A stretch of DNA of 54,467 nt from Pseudomonadota bacterium (GTDB lineage Bacteria; Pseudomonadota; Alphaproteobacteria; Rhizobiales; Hyphomicrobiaceae): assembly GCA_023412805.1 (NCBI GenBank), contig JAEZRM010000078.1, positions 1-54,467 of the forward strand, given 5' to 3'. Shown in pieces: positions 34,401 to 43,687 of this stretch (position 1 is its first letter; the number at the start of each line of letters is the position of its first letter). Position numbers and translations under genes: made by a program. A model generated the notes under the pieces. That model worked only from the letters and a program-made list of their open reading frames with translations, did not search any database and was not told where the DNA came from.

Positions 34401-35228
34401 ATGACAAAGATCGACTACGAGGCCGAGTACAACAATCGCCGTCGCGTGCCCGAAAACGAGACCATCGCCGCCCGCTGGAACGCGGCCTCGGAAGCTTGGC
34501 GCAAGGAAGCCGACCTTCTCGCCGATCAGACCTACGGGCCGGGCGAACGCAACCGCTATGACCTGTTCCGCGCGCGCGGTGCCACCAATGCCCCGCTGGT
34601 CGTCTACATCCATGGCGGTTACTGGCAGCGCGGCGATCGCAAAGCACAGAGCTTCATCGCGAAAGAGTTCAATCAGCGCGGTATCGATGTCGCGCTCCCT
34701 TCCTACTCGCTCGCGCCCGCCGCCACGGTCGCGGCGATCACGGCCGATATCCGCCAGTGCCTGAAAACGCTCTTCCAGCGCACGAAGAAGCGCCCCGTGG
34801 TCGTCGGGCATTCCGCCGGCGGCCATCTCGCCGCAACCATGCTCGCAACCGACTGGAGCACGGTCGGCGATGTGCCGCATGATCTCGTGCGCGCGGCCTA
34901 TGCGCTGAGCGGCGCCTTCGATCCCGAGCCGCTGATCACGACCTCGCTCAACGACGCCTTGAAACTCGACAGCGCAAGTGCGCGCGCCGCGAATGCCATC
35001 ACAGGGCGCAAGCCGCCACCCTCGGCAACCATGGTCGCCGCGGTCGGTGGGGATGAAAGTCAGGAGTTCATTCGCCAGAGCCTGGCGCTCACGGCTGCCT
35101 GGAGCGCGGCCGGCGTCAAAGCGGAGTGCGTCGTGGTGCCGAATGCCAACCACTTCACGATTCTGGATGAACTGGCGCGCGCCGAGAGTGCCGTTCTGGC
35201 ACGCATTGTCTCATTGGCGAACGGCTGA
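34401..35228 (+). CDS. Alpha/beta hydrolase (esterase/arylformamidase-like)
   Basis: 275-residue alpha/beta hydrolase. The oxyanion-hole motif HGGYW (71-75), the nucleophile elbow GHSAGG (S138), an acid at D218 (GGDES) and H251 (NANHF) form a complete triad. The architecture and the N-terminal DYEAEYNNRRRVPEN stretch resemble kynurenine formamidase-like enzymes. A role in tryptophan breakdown is possible but unproven, since no kyn genes are adjacent. It is divergent from the VOC gene. Confidence 0.9.
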   Translation: MTKIDYEAEYNNRRRVPENETIAARWNAASEAWRKEADLLADQTYGPGERNRYDLFRARGATNAPLVVYIHGGYWQRGDRKAQSFIAKEFNQRGIDVALPSYSLAPAATVAAITADIRQCLKTLFQRTKKRPVVVGHSAGGHLAATMLATDWSTVGDVPHDLVRAAYALSGAFDPEPLITTSLNDALKLDSASARAANAITGRKPPPSATMVAAVGGDESQEFIRQSLALTAAWSAAGVKAECVVVPNANHFTILDELARAESAVLARIVSLANG

Positions 35229-35262
35229 CAGCTTGGTGGGGTCGACTGCGGCGGGATCGCGA

Positions 35263-35538
35263 TCAGGTCGGCTTGGTCGTCCAGGGGAAATAGCGCGACC
35301 AACCGAGGTCGTCGCTGGTAATCGCCACGCGCTGGCGATCGGCCCGATCGAGTTCCAAAAGTGCAATGGCGAGCGCATTGCGCACGCGGCCCAACTCAGC
35401 TGAGCCTTCAAGCTCGCCGTGCATGTGCTCGATCGTCCAGCGCAGGGTCGCGACGTCGATGCGCCCGTCGGCGACAGTACGCGGCCGGAGCGCAGTGGGC
35501 TCGCCGGCGGTCGCCGTTGCATCCTTCACCATGGCCAT
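35263..35538 (-). CDS. Small conserved-looking protein of unknown function
   Basis: 91-residue cytoplasmic protein, with two amphipathic helices (DVATLRWTIEHMHGELEG and RVRNALAIALLELDRADRQR). No known motif. It lies between the hydrolase and the YdjM-like gene on the minus strand. Called mainly because its amino-acid composition is unlike the shadow frames. Confidence 0.45.
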   Translation of the reverse strand: MAMVKDATATAGEPTALRPRTVADGRIDVATLRWTIEHMHGELEGSAELGRVRNALAIALLELDRADRQRVAITSDDLGWSRYFPWTTKPT

Positions 35539-35837
35539 CCCTCACGCAGCACAGCGCCGTTTCGGCACATTATCCCTGATCGGACAGCACCCGACGCGGT
35601 CCTCCCCCTCGTCAGAGCACAGGCCGTGCCACGATTGGTTGTGCAGGCACAGCACGGGCCATAGAGCAGCCCATCTGGGCAATCTTGCGGCCTCGGACCT
35701 GTGCGGCCGATGAATGGCAAGTTGCAGGCTCCCCACAGATTTCTGCCCCGTCACGGGTTTCCTCGGGCGGGCGAATCTGGTCGGTCTCGCGAGCGGAACA
35801 TCGCTCAGGAACAGGGCTGCGCACAGGGGGCGGGGGC

Positions 35838-36683
35838 ATGGCCAATTTCGCAACGCATATTGGTGTCGGCACGGTCGCCAGCGGGATGCTCGCGACGCTG
35901 ACGCTCGCGGCCGATGTCGTGGCGCCGGAAAACCTCGTCGCCGTGACGCTCGCCGGCGTGCTCGGCAGCGTGCTCCCCGACATCGATCTAAAGGACTCGC
36001 GCGCCGGCCGCGCCATGTTCGCCGGCCTCGCCGCATTCTTCTCCTTCGCGGTGCTCTTCACGTTCGCGGAGAAGTTCTCGATCGCGGAGCTATGGATGCT
36101 CTCGATCGGTACGTTCCTGTTCTTCCGTTATGTCGTGCACGCGATCTTCCATCGCATGTCCTATCACCGCGGCATCTATCACTCGGTGCTGGCAGGACTG
36201 TTCTTCGCGTTCCTCACGGCCATCGTCTACTACTACATCCTCGGCCGGCACGAGGGAGTATCCTGGCTCGCCGGCGGCTTCATGTTCATCGGCTATATGG
36301 TGCATCTCGTTCTCGACGAGATCTACAGCGTCGATGTGCTCGGCACGCGTGTGAAGCGCTCGTTCGGCACGGCCGTGAAGTTCTACGACGGGCGGCGCAT
36401 CGATCATTCGATCGCCATGGCGGTCGCCACCGTCGCGGTGCTGTTCCTTACGCCGCCGACCAAAACATTCGTCGACGGCATGACCTCGCAGAGCATGTGG
36501 ACGGGCTTGCGCCAGCGCATGCTGCCGCAGGACAACAACTGGTTCGGCGTCACGGGAGATGTCGTGAGCTTCGCGGGGCGGCGTGCACCGGCGTCGACAC
36601 CGGAAACCACTGCGCCGATCGCCACCGGCTCCATTCCAAAGGGCGATGCGGCACCGGCTGCAGACGCGCCAGCCAAGCAGTAG
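35838..36683 (+). CDS. YdjM-like metal-dependent membrane hydrolase
   Basis: 281-residue membrane protein of the LexA-binding inner-membrane hydrolase (YdjM/DUF457) family. MANFATHIGVGTVASG carries the N-terminal His; GSVLPDIDLKDSR and HRMSYHRGIYHSVLAG hold the conserved Asp and His residues of a probable metal site. Five or six hydrophobic segments follow. The C-terminal 45 residues are Pro/Ala-rich and polar, an unusual tail. GGGGGC before the ATG fixes the start at 35838 rather than 35685. Confidence 0.85.
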   Translation: MANFATHIGVGTVASGMLATLTLAADVVAPENLVAVTLAGVLGSVLPDIDLKDSRAGRAMFAGLAAFFSFAVLFTFAEKFSIAELWMLSIGTFLFFRYVVHAIFHRMSYHRGIYHSVLAGLFFAFLTAIVYYYILGRHEGVSWLAGGFMFIGYMVHLVLDEIYSVDVLGTRVKRSFGTAVKFYDGRRIDHSIAMAVATVAVLFLTPPTKTFVDGMTSQSMWTGLRQRMLPQDNNWFGVTGDVVSFAGRRAPASTPETTAPIATGSIPKGDAAPAADAPAKQ

Positions 36684-36728
36684 CGGCGTCACGCGCGCGC
36701 GGTTCCGTGCGCCGTTAGCCTCAGATCA

Positions 36729-37358
36729 TCACGAAGCTGCAGCGCGCGCGGGGGCGGACTTGATCGCGGCGCCTGCGAGATAGTTGCTCACGAGATCCGT
36801 GACGAGCGATGCCGCTGCTTCACTCGTGACATTGGACAGCTTGTTCGCCGTCGAGAGCGACGTGATGCCGTGCACGCCGGCCCAGAGCACGCGCGCAGCC
36901 CGCTGACGCTCAAGGACGGCGTCCGGGGGATAGAGCGGCGCGACGGCCGTCTCGACCCGGCCCATGAGCCGCTCGAGCTTCTCCTGGTACCAGGGCGGCG
37001 TATCGGTACCGGCCGGCATGTAGTGCTCGAACAACAGGTTCCAGAGCTTCGGGCGCTCGTGCGTGAACGCGAGATACGTCTGCGCGAGCTGCTGCACCAG
37101 CGCCTTCTGATCGCCGCCCTTCGCGAGTTCGGCCACGAGCCGCTCGTCGAGCTGGTCGAGCACACGCCCTTCGACGTTGAGCACAACGTCGTCGAGGTTC
37201 TCGAACATGTTGTAAATCGTGCCGGGGGAATAGCCGATCCGGCGCGCGATCTCTCGGGCCGACAGGCCCGCAAGCCCATGCGCCTCGATAATCGCCGCCG
37301 CAGCGTCAAGAATGAGCTGTCTCAATTGTTCGGGAGTGTGAATGGAACGACGGCCCAT
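36729..37358 (-). CDS. TetR-family transcriptional regulator
   Basis: 209-residue repressor. The N-terminal helix-turn-helix is clear: LSAREIARRIGYSPGTIYNMFENLDDVV (about residues 31-58). The C-terminal ligand domain is the WHG-like type (RVLWAGVHGITSLST). No exporter gene is adjacent, so the target is unknown. It converges with the YdjM-like gene, 45 bases apart. Confidence 0.92.
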   Translation of the reverse strand: MGRRSIHTPEQLRQLILDAAAAIIEAHGLAGLSAREIARRIGYSPGTIYNMFENLDDVVLNVEGRVLDQLDERLVAELAKGGDQKALVQQLAQTYLAFTHERPKLWNLLFEHYMPAGTDTPPWYQEKLERLMGRVETAVAPLYPPDAVLERQRAARVLWAGVHGITSLSTANKLSNVTSEAAASLVTDLVSNYLAGAAIKSAPARAAAS

Positions 37359-37616
37359 GGAGACCTCTGACGGATTGTCAGCGCGCAGGAAGACAAAGTT
37401 TCTATTTCGGCGATCCCAGAACGAAGCGTATCATCAACGTTCAAGGCAGCGGCTAGGGAGCGGCTTCCTCAACCCTGATCAACCCGGGCTTCGGAACTTC
37501 TCTCTCTCCGCAGAAGAACACTATCCGCGTCATGAGGGCGTACGGCACGAATGCCGGGCGCCAAATTACAGGACCCCTCAGGACGCGGTTTAGTTCCCGA
37601 CCGCGTGCAACTATCG

Positions 37617-38444
37617 TTACTCCAAAGGCCCCATCCGAGGCGACACCTCACGCTGAAATCCACTTAGAATGGCAATCAAATTCAGCTCATCCCGCCCCAA
37701 ACTGGCACAAATTCCTATTTGAACACTTGTAACCGACTGTTCCAGCGCATCCGCGACGGTGCAGCCGTTAACCCTCTGCCCGGCGAACACAGCTCCCAGC
37801 AAATCGCCCGTCCCGTTCGGGACATCGTCCAATTTTCTGTCGACGCGCGTCCAGATGCCGGCCCGCGACACGGCGACCGTCGCGAGAACGTCATGCGTCG
37901 CTGGTATGGATGTGGCCACGGTCACCGATGACCCGAGCGCACGCGCCGCGTTCTCCGCGCTCGCGACATCGGTGACCGGTTGGCTCGAAAGCCACGCGAG
38001 TTCGAAACGGTTCGGAAATATCACGTCGGCTAGCGGCACGAGCTTCGCGGCCAGCGCGCGCCCCGCCTCCTCGGCGATGTAGAGCCCCTTCGGATCATCA
38101 CCGAGCACGGGATCGCAAAAGTAAGCCGCGTCAGCACGGTGCGCACGCACGCGCGCCACCGCCTCTGCGACGACATCGACGTGCGCGGCACTCGGCAGAT
38201 AGCCGCTCAGCACGGCATCGACCCCGGCGAGCCAGCCGTGCGTGTCGAGCGTCGCCAACATCCCGCTCAACAGCGCCGCATCCACGCGCTGTCCCGCGAC
38301 GGCGCCATGCCCCGGATGGTTCGAGAGAATGACCGTCGGAAGCGTGACGACCTCGTGGCCGAGGGCCTGAAGCGCCGGCACGACGACGCTCAAGCCCACA
38401 TGCCCGCGCGCGACTTGCGATGAAATGGCGAGGATCGTGCCCAT
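37617..38444 (-). CDS. pdxY: Pyridoxal kinase, PdxY-like
   Basis: 275-residue ribokinase-superfamily kinase. SSQVARGHVGLS at the N-terminus and the anion-hole motif NGTGDLLGAVFAGQ (about residue 222, with the catalytic Asp) match PdxY/PdxK, which phosphorylate pyridoxal to pyridoxal phosphate. The third gene of a tight minus-strand operon behind a flavoprotein and a molybdopterin enzyme (27- and 24-base gaps). The link to vitamin B6 is supported by family; the reason for its operon partners is unclear. Confidence 0.85.
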   Translation of the reverse strand: MGTILAISSQVARGHVGLSVVVPALQALGHEVVTLPTVILSNHPGHGAVAGQRVDAALLSGMLATLDTHGWLAGVDAVLSGYLPSAAHVDVVAEAVARVRAHRADAAYFCDPVLGDDPKGLYIAEEAGRALAAKLVPLADVIFPNRFELAWLSSQPVTDVASAENAARALGSSVTVATSIPATHDVLATVAVSRAGIWTRVDRKLDDVPNGTGDLLGAVFAGQRVNGCTVADALEQSVTSVQIGICASLGRDELNLIAILSGFQREVSPRMGPLE

Positions 38445-38471
38445 GCGTGGCTCTCTCAGGCGCGAGCGATC

Positions 38472-39635
38472 TCAAAAGACATTTGATTCGGTGAGCGGTA
38501 TGTTCGCCGCAACACGCGCCCAGCCGAAGCGCGTGAGGTCTATCGTGCGGTAGGTGCCGTGAGCGATCAACTCGGCCATGGCGCGCCCGATGCCCGGCGA
38601 ATGCTGGAGACCGTGCCCCGAAAAGCCGCACGCGAGCAGAAAGCCCGCAACGTCCGGGTGCGGTCCCAAGATCGCGTTGTGGTCGAGCGTGCTCAGATCG
38701 TAGTGGCAGCACCACGCGTTCACGACCTTCAAGGTCTCGAAGGCGGGCACGCGATGCGCGAGCGTCGGCCAGATCAGACGTTCGAAGTAGCCGTCCTCGA
38801 TATCGAAGTCCTCGGCATCGGGATCTTCGTCTTCGGGTGGCGCGACGCCGGTGATGTGATAGCGCCCTTCCGGGCGGAAATAGACGCCGCTCGGATCGAT
38901 CATCAGGCCGGCGCCCGGCAGCGGCATCGGACAGTCGATCACGAACACGTAGCGCTTTCGCGGTCGTACCGGCAGGTCGATCCCGGCCATGGCCGCGACC
39001 TTTCGCGAATGCCATCCCGCCGCGCAGACCACGACCCGCGTCGCGATCGTATCGCCCGAGGCGAGCCGCACGCCGGCCACGGCACCGCGCTCGACGTCGA
39101 TGCCCACCACCTCGTCGGCGAGATAAGTCACGCCCTCTGCAATGGCGCGCTTACGCATGAGCGCCATATGCGCGTGCGGATCGACCCATCCTTCGCCCGA
39201 GCGTCCCCAGCCGGCACCGGAGAGATCATCCACATTGAGCCAGTCGAAACGCGACTTGAGTGCGGCAGGCTTCAGCAGCTCCACATCCGCGCCGAGGCTC
39301 TGCTGGAGCGCGATGTTGGTGCTGAGGACAGGTGCGCCCTGCGCGCTGGCCATGATGGCATAGCCGCGCTCGACGAGGCTCACATGAGCCTCCGGGCCGT
39401 ACATCTCCTGGATGCCGCTGAAGTACTGCCAGCCGAACGTCGATAGCTCAATGTTTTCGCGCGTCGAGAACTGCCGGCGGATCGACGCGACCGAGCGGCC
39501 CGTCGCGCACCACTGATAGCTCGGGTCCTTCTCGACCACGATGACGCGGCCCTTGAAACCCTCGTGGCGAAGAAAGACGGCCGTCGCGCTGCCGACGGCA
39601 GCGCCGCCAACGATGACGACGTCCGCGCTTTGCAT
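38472..39635 (-). CDS. FAD-dependent oxidoreductase (DAO family)
   Basis: 387-residue flavoprotein of the D-amino-acid/sarcosine/glycine oxidase family. The FAD motif VVIVGGAAVGSATAVFL begins at residue 6. The C-terminal motif CGFSGHGLQHSPGIGRAMAELI is characteristic. It would oxidise a secondary amine, amino acid or an imine-type substrate, releasing hydrogen peroxide or passing electrons. It is second in the molybdopterin oxidoreductase-DAO-pdxY operon. Cys positions for a covalent flavin were not clear. Confidence 0.9.
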   Translation of the reverse strand: MQSADVVIVGGAAVGSATAVFLRHEGFKGRVIVVEKDPSYQWCATGRSVASIRRQFSTRENIELSTFGWQYFSGIQEMYGPEAHVSLVERGYAIMASAQGAPVLSTNIALQQSLGADVELLKPAALKSRFDWLNVDDLSGAGWGRSGEGWVDPHAHMALMRKRAIAEGVTYLADEVVGIDVERGAVAGVRLASGDTIATRVVVCAAGWHSRKVAAMAGIDLPVRPRKRYVFVIDCPMPLPGAGLMIDPSGVYFRPEGRYHITGVAPPEDEDPDAEDFDIEDGYFERLIWPTLAHRVPAFETLKVVNAWCCHYDLSTLDHNAILGPHPDVAGFLLACGFSGHGLQHSPGIGRAMAELIAHGTYRTIDLTRFGWARVAANIPLTESNVF

Positions 39636-39659
39636 CAGCGCGCGCTCCCCGGGCTCGGA

Positions 39660-41756
39660 TCAGTCACGAAGCGCACGCCGTATCCACACGTGATTGTCAT
39701 GGAATGCCGCGCCGCCGTATGGTGCGATGCGATCAGCGCCGGTCAGCGTGTTGAGGCCGACCTCACCTTCGAACTGATCGTTCGGCGGAATGGACTCGAC
39801 GATCACGACACCGCGCTGCACACCGTCATAGGCTTCGGCAGTCAACCGTATCTCGCCGCGCTCGTTGCCCATGGCAATGCGGTCGCCATCCTCGATGCCG
39901 AGCGCCGTGAGATCATCTGGATGGATTTTGGCGCGCGGCGGACCTTCCTGCTTGCGGCTCGTCGGCATCTCGTTGAACGAGGAGTTGAGATAGTTGCGCG
40001 CCGGGCTCGTCGCGAGACGAAAGGGATGCTGCGCGTCGGCCTTCTCGATGACATCCCAATGATCGGGAAGGCTCGGCACGAGATGGGCGATGCCCCAGTC
40101 CCAGCGGCGCGAGGCCGGTACTTCCGGCCAGTCGGGCCTGAACTTGAACTTGCCGTCCGGGTAAGCGAAGCCACCGATATAATGTGAACTCTCGAAATCG
40201 GGCTGCGCATCGATCCAGCGCTTGGCCTCGAGATTTTCGAGCGTACCCCAGCCCGAATTCTGCAGCGTCCAGTCGACGATCTCGCGCGCGGTCATGTCGA
40301 AGCCGCGATGCTCGGCGCCGACACGCTTTGCGAGCGCGCAGATGACATCATGATTTGACCAGCATTCGCCCGGCGGCTCGATGAGCTTCGGCCCAAAGAG
40401 AATGTTCTGCTGTCCGCCCGCCTGATAGAGGTCGTCGTGCTCGAGGAACATCGTCGCCGGCAGCACGATATCCGCGACCTTTGCCGTCGCGGTCATGAAC
40501 TGCTCGTGCACGCAGACGAACAGATCGTCACGCGCAAAACCGCGCTTCACCGTGTTCTGGTCAGGACAAACCTGCACGGGGTTCTGGTTCTGGATGAAAA
40601 GCGCGTGCACCTCGGGGCCGTCGCCGAGATCGCTCCGGTCGCCCGTCAGCACGGCGCCGATGCGGCTCATGTCGAGCATGCGGATGGACGGATCGATAAC
40701 GTCGCTGCCCTCGATGAGCGACTTGTTCCACTTGAAGATCGCGCCGCTATTGTGAAAAGCACCACCGCCCTCGTGCAGCCAGGATCCGGTGACCGTCGCG
40801 ATGCATGAGGCCGCGTGCATGTTCACCGCGCCATTGCGCGAACGCGAGAAGCCATAGCCGAGGCGCAGATACGTCCGCGGTGTCTTGCCGATGAGCGCGG
40901 CGAAACTTTCGATTTCCTCGACCGAGAGGCCGGTGATCGCGCTCGCCCATTCTGGTGTCTTGTCCGCGAGGTGCGCTTCCAGTTCCTCCGGGCAATCGGC
41001 GTACTTCGCCATGTATTCACGGTTCGCGAAGCCGTCGCGGAAGAGCACGTGCATGATCGCACAGGCGAGCGCGCCGTCCGTGCCGGGCTTGAGGCAAATG
41101 CCGATATCGGCCTGCTGCATGGTCGCGTTGCGATAGATATCGATGACGGCGATCTTCGCGCCGCGCTCGCGCCGCGCACGGACGGCATGCGTCATCACGT
41201 TGACCTGCGTGTGCACGGGGTTCGTGCCCCAGATCACGACGAGGTCGGACTTCGCCATCTCCCGCGGATCGGGCCCAGCAAGACGTCCCGTACCCGCGAC
41301 GAAGCCCGTCCAGGCGGACGTTGTGCAGATGGTCGAGAACTGGCGCGAGTATTTCTTGGCATGGCGCAGACGCTCGATGCCATCGCGCATGACGAGGCCC
41401 ATGGTGCCCGCGAAGAAGAAAGGCCACACCGCCTCGCTGCCATGGCGGCGCTCGGCGTCGAGCAGTGCTTCGGCCGTGATGTCGAGCGCCTCATCCCACG
41501 AGATCTCCGCGAACTGACCCGATCCCTTGGGCCCGACGCGTTTCAGCGGATGGAGCAGCCGCTCTTCGTGATGAACGCGCTCGGCATAGCGCGCGACCTT
41601 CGCGCAGATCACACCAGCGGTGTAATCGTTCTCCTTGGTGCCGCGGACGCGGCCAATGCGGCCGTTACCCAGCAATTCCACATCGAGTGCGCAGGTCGAG
41701 GGACAGTCGTGCGGACACGCCGAATGGCCGATCTTGACGTCGACGCGCTGCTGCAT
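39660..41756 (-). CDS. Molybdopterin oxidoreductase (DMSO reductase family)
   Basis: 698-residue catalytic subunit. The N-terminal 4Fe-4S ligands are C14, C18, C22 and C51 (CPHDCPSTC and ICAKV), followed by the family core (SDLVVIWGTNPVHTQVN, LPATMFLEHDD, TSPARNYLNSSF and the C-terminal dinucleotide-binding domain). No Tat signal is visible, so it is cytoplasmic or acts with unseen partners. It is the first gene of a three-gene operon and starts after GGAGAGGG. Substrate unknown. Electron-transfer subunits are not adjacent. Confidence 0.9.
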   Translation of the reverse strand: MQQRVDVKIGHSACPHDCPSTCALDVELLGNGRIGRVRGTKENDYTAGVICAKVARYAERVHHEERLLHPLKRVGPKGSGQFAEISWDEALDITAEALLDAERRHGSEAVWPFFFAGTMGLVMRDGIERLRHAKKYSRQFSTICTTSAWTGFVAGTGRLAGPDPREMAKSDLVVIWGTNPVHTQVNVMTHAVRARRERGAKIAVIDIYRNATMQQADIGICLKPGTDGALACAIMHVLFRDGFANREYMAKYADCPEELEAHLADKTPEWASAITGLSVEEIESFAALIGKTPRTYLRLGYGFSRSRNGAVNMHAASCIATVTGSWLHEGGGAFHNSGAIFKWNKSLIEGSDVIDPSIRMLDMSRIGAVLTGDRSDLGDGPEVHALFIQNQNPVQVCPDQNTVKRGFARDDLFVCVHEQFMTATAKVADIVLPATMFLEHDDLYQAGGQQNILFGPKLIEPPGECWSNHDVICALAKRVGAEHRGFDMTAREIVDWTLQNSGWGTLENLEAKRWIDAQPDFESSHYIGGFAYPDGKFKFRPDWPEVPASRRWDWGIAHLVPSLPDHWDVIEKADAQHPFRLATSPARNYLNSSFNEMPTSRKQEGPPRAKIHPDDLTALGIEDGDRIAMGNERGEIRLTAEAYDGVQRGVVIVESIPPNDQFEGEVGLNTLTGADRIAPYGGAAFHDNHVWIRRALRD

Positions 41757-41880
41757 AGCCCTCTCCCGCAAGGCGTGCGTGCCGACGCCAGACTGCGGCC
41801 ACGGCTCATTGGTCGCATTCTAGCGGGAAACGGTCAGCCGCCAAGCGCCGGTTGATCAGATGCAGGAGAGGGGCTCGCTC

Positions 41881-42609
41881 TCAGAAGCGGTAGGAGAGGC
41901 CCAGCGCGAAGTGCGGCGACCAGATATCGGTCTTCACGTAGCCGCCGCCATCGAGATCCGCATTGATGTGCGTGTAGCTCATCTTGACCTCGGCGAAGCC
42001 CGACCAGTTCGGCCCGAACGGCATTTCGAGCCCGACCAGGGCCTGCGCCGCAACACCCGTCACCTGATACTCGAACGTGCGCGGACCAGTGTCGCCAGCA
42101 AGTTCCACCTCGACATGCGGGATCGCAATGCCGAGACCGAGGCCGGCATATGGCCGGATGTTGTGGAACTGCCAAGGGGCGAAGCGATAGAGCACGTTCC
42201 CCATGACGATGTTGTTGCCATCCGTGAACTCGAGCTTGGTGAAGGTATTGCCGACCGCGCCGTTCAGCTTGGCGTAAGCCTTGGCGTGCGTGAATTCAAC
42301 GGCCACGCCCCAGTTCGGATTGCTGTCCAGCCAGTAGATGACGCGCGCCCCCCAGTAGGGCGGCATCTCAAAGGACTTGCCGTCCCAGCTCACATCGTAG
42401 GTGCCGTTGGCTGATGGCAGGCCCGGCCGGCGAACCTGCACGTCACTGTCGAAGTTGCCGTTGACGCCGCCATAGACCTGGATCTGGACCTCGGCTTGCG
42501 CCGGCGCAGCCGAGAAGGCCGCTGCAGCCGCAAGACCAAGCGCCACCATCGCGTTCCGAAAACCGCCGGACCGCAGTCCCCACGCTCTGCCGCTGTGCAT
42601 CGCGCCCAT
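41881..42609 (-). CDS. Outer-membrane beta-barrel protein
   Basis: 242-residue protein with a signal peptide (AMVALGLAAAAAFSAAPAQA) and an alternating beta pattern ending in Phe (LGLSYRF), the mark of Bam-assembled barrels. GVNGNFDSDVQVRRPG, SWDGKSFEMPPYWGARVIYW and RPYAGLGLGIAIPHVEV resemble small porin-family or lipid A oxidase (LpxQ-like) proteins; the latter is a suggestion only. The start at 42609 gives a proper signal peptide. An alternative ATG is at 42600. It is 170 bases downstream of the Crp gene on the same strand. Confidence 0.8.
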   Translation of the reverse strand: MGAMHSGRAWGLRSGGFRNAMVALGLAAAAAFSAAPAQAEVQIQVYGGVNGNFDSDVQVRRPGLPSANGTYDVSWDGKSFEMPPYWGARVIYWLDSNPNWGVAVEFTHAKAYAKLNGAVGNTFTKLEFTDGNNIVMGNVLYRFAPWQFHNIRPYAGLGLGIAIPHVEVELAGDTGPRTFEYQVTGVAAQALVGLEMPFGPNWSGFAEVKMSYTHINADLDGGGYVKTDIWSPHFALGLSYRF

Positions 42610-42769
42610 GCCCCGTCCGTGATCTTGGCTGCCGAATCTGCAGCTCTTCCTGAGGATATCGGGTAGCAGATCATGTGGACGCCGCAAGCGGCAACGCACG
42701 CAGACTACAGATTTACAACGCTTTTTAGAATCACTGTTGCCTTCGTGCATGGCCAAGGCCGTGCCCTGA

Positions 42770-43480
42770 TCAGGCAGCCCCAGCGAGCTCGGCGAGACGG
42801 TCCGTGCTGCGGACGACGACCTGGGTTGTACGCGGCAGGTCGATAACGCCGGTGCGGCGCATCTTGCTGATGGTACGGCTCACTGTCTCGATGGTCAGCC
42901 CGAGGTAGTCGCCGATATCCGTCCGCGTCATCGGCAGGTTGACCACGATCGCCGCCCCCGCCCGAGCAGTGCTCCGTCCCGCCAGCATGAGGAGGAAATC
43001 CGCCACCTTGGCCTCCGCCGACTTGGACGCGAGGCACGTCAGATGATCCCGCATGGCATTCAGCTCGGCGGCCGCCATGCGGAGCAGCTTGCGGGCGAAG
43101 TCCGCGCGCTCGTCGATCATGCGCTCGAGACCCGCGCGCGAAATCCTGCGGACGCGGGCATCACCCACCGCCTGGGCATTGTAGCCGTAGGTCGAAGGGC
43201 TGCAGAGCCCGACGATGTCGCCCGGGAAGCGGAATGCAAGGATGTGGCGGCTGCCGTCCGGCATGATCCGGTAGAGGCAGACGACACCTTCCGTCACCTC
43301 GAAAACGTGGCTCGCCTCGTCGCCTTCCAGGAAAATGTCCTCCCGGTTCGCGAGCTGGACGAGGCCTGCCTGATCGGTGGCGCCCGAGGTCCGTTCACGC
43401 GTGCCCCGGAGGATGCCCGCCTCGATGCCGGCGTGGGAGGAGCGGGCTGAAATCGCTTGGTTCACCGCAATCGCCGTCAT
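42770..43480 (-). CDS. Crp/Fnr-family regulator, FixK-like
   Basis: 236-residue regulator: cyclic-nucleotide-binding-like sensor domain (about residues 45-130) and a C-terminal helix-turn-helix MTRTDIGDYLGLTIETVSRTISKMRR (about 184-209), which is nearly the FixK/FnrN consensus. The N-terminal cysteine cluster of true oxygen-sensing Fnr is absent, so it is FixK-type or responds to another signal. It starts after GGAGATCGAGAG and is divergent from the response regulator gene across 207 bases. Confidence 0.9.
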   Translation of the reverse strand: MTAIAVNQAISARSSHAGIEAGILRGTRERTSGATDQAGLVQLANREDIFLEGDEASHVFEVTEGVVCLYRIMPDGSRHILAFRFPGDIVGLCSPSTYGYNAQAVGDARVRRISRAGLERMIDERADFARKLLRMAAAELNAMRDHLTCLASKSAEAKVADFLLMLAGRSTARAGAAIVVNLPMTRTDIGDYLGLTIETVSRTISKMRRTGVIDLPRTTQVVVRSTDRLAELAGAA

Positions 43481-43687
43481 CTCTCGATCTCCTGCTCTGG
43501 TCTTCGACCTTGCGGAGGATCAAACGATTGTGACGTCATGCCCGTACCGGCGCGACGTAATGAAATGTCACAATTTGTAATGTGCACATGCTATCAGTTG
43601 GTGAGTTCAGGACCTGTACCCTTGCGGAGCCAGCGAACCTCTTTCGGGGCGCGTGCCCCGGCAGACTGGATACCAGCCTCTCGCGAC
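43481..43687. promoter_or_regulatory. Divergent regulatory region with an inverted repeat
   Basis: ATTGTGAC (43527-43534) and GTCACAAT (43567-43574) are perfect inverted 8-mers 32 bases apart, between the Crp/Fnr and response regulator genes. Each contains the TGTGA half-site typical of Crp-type proteins, so self-regulation is conceivable. No TTGAT-N4-ATCAA FNR box was seen. Confidence 0.5.
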
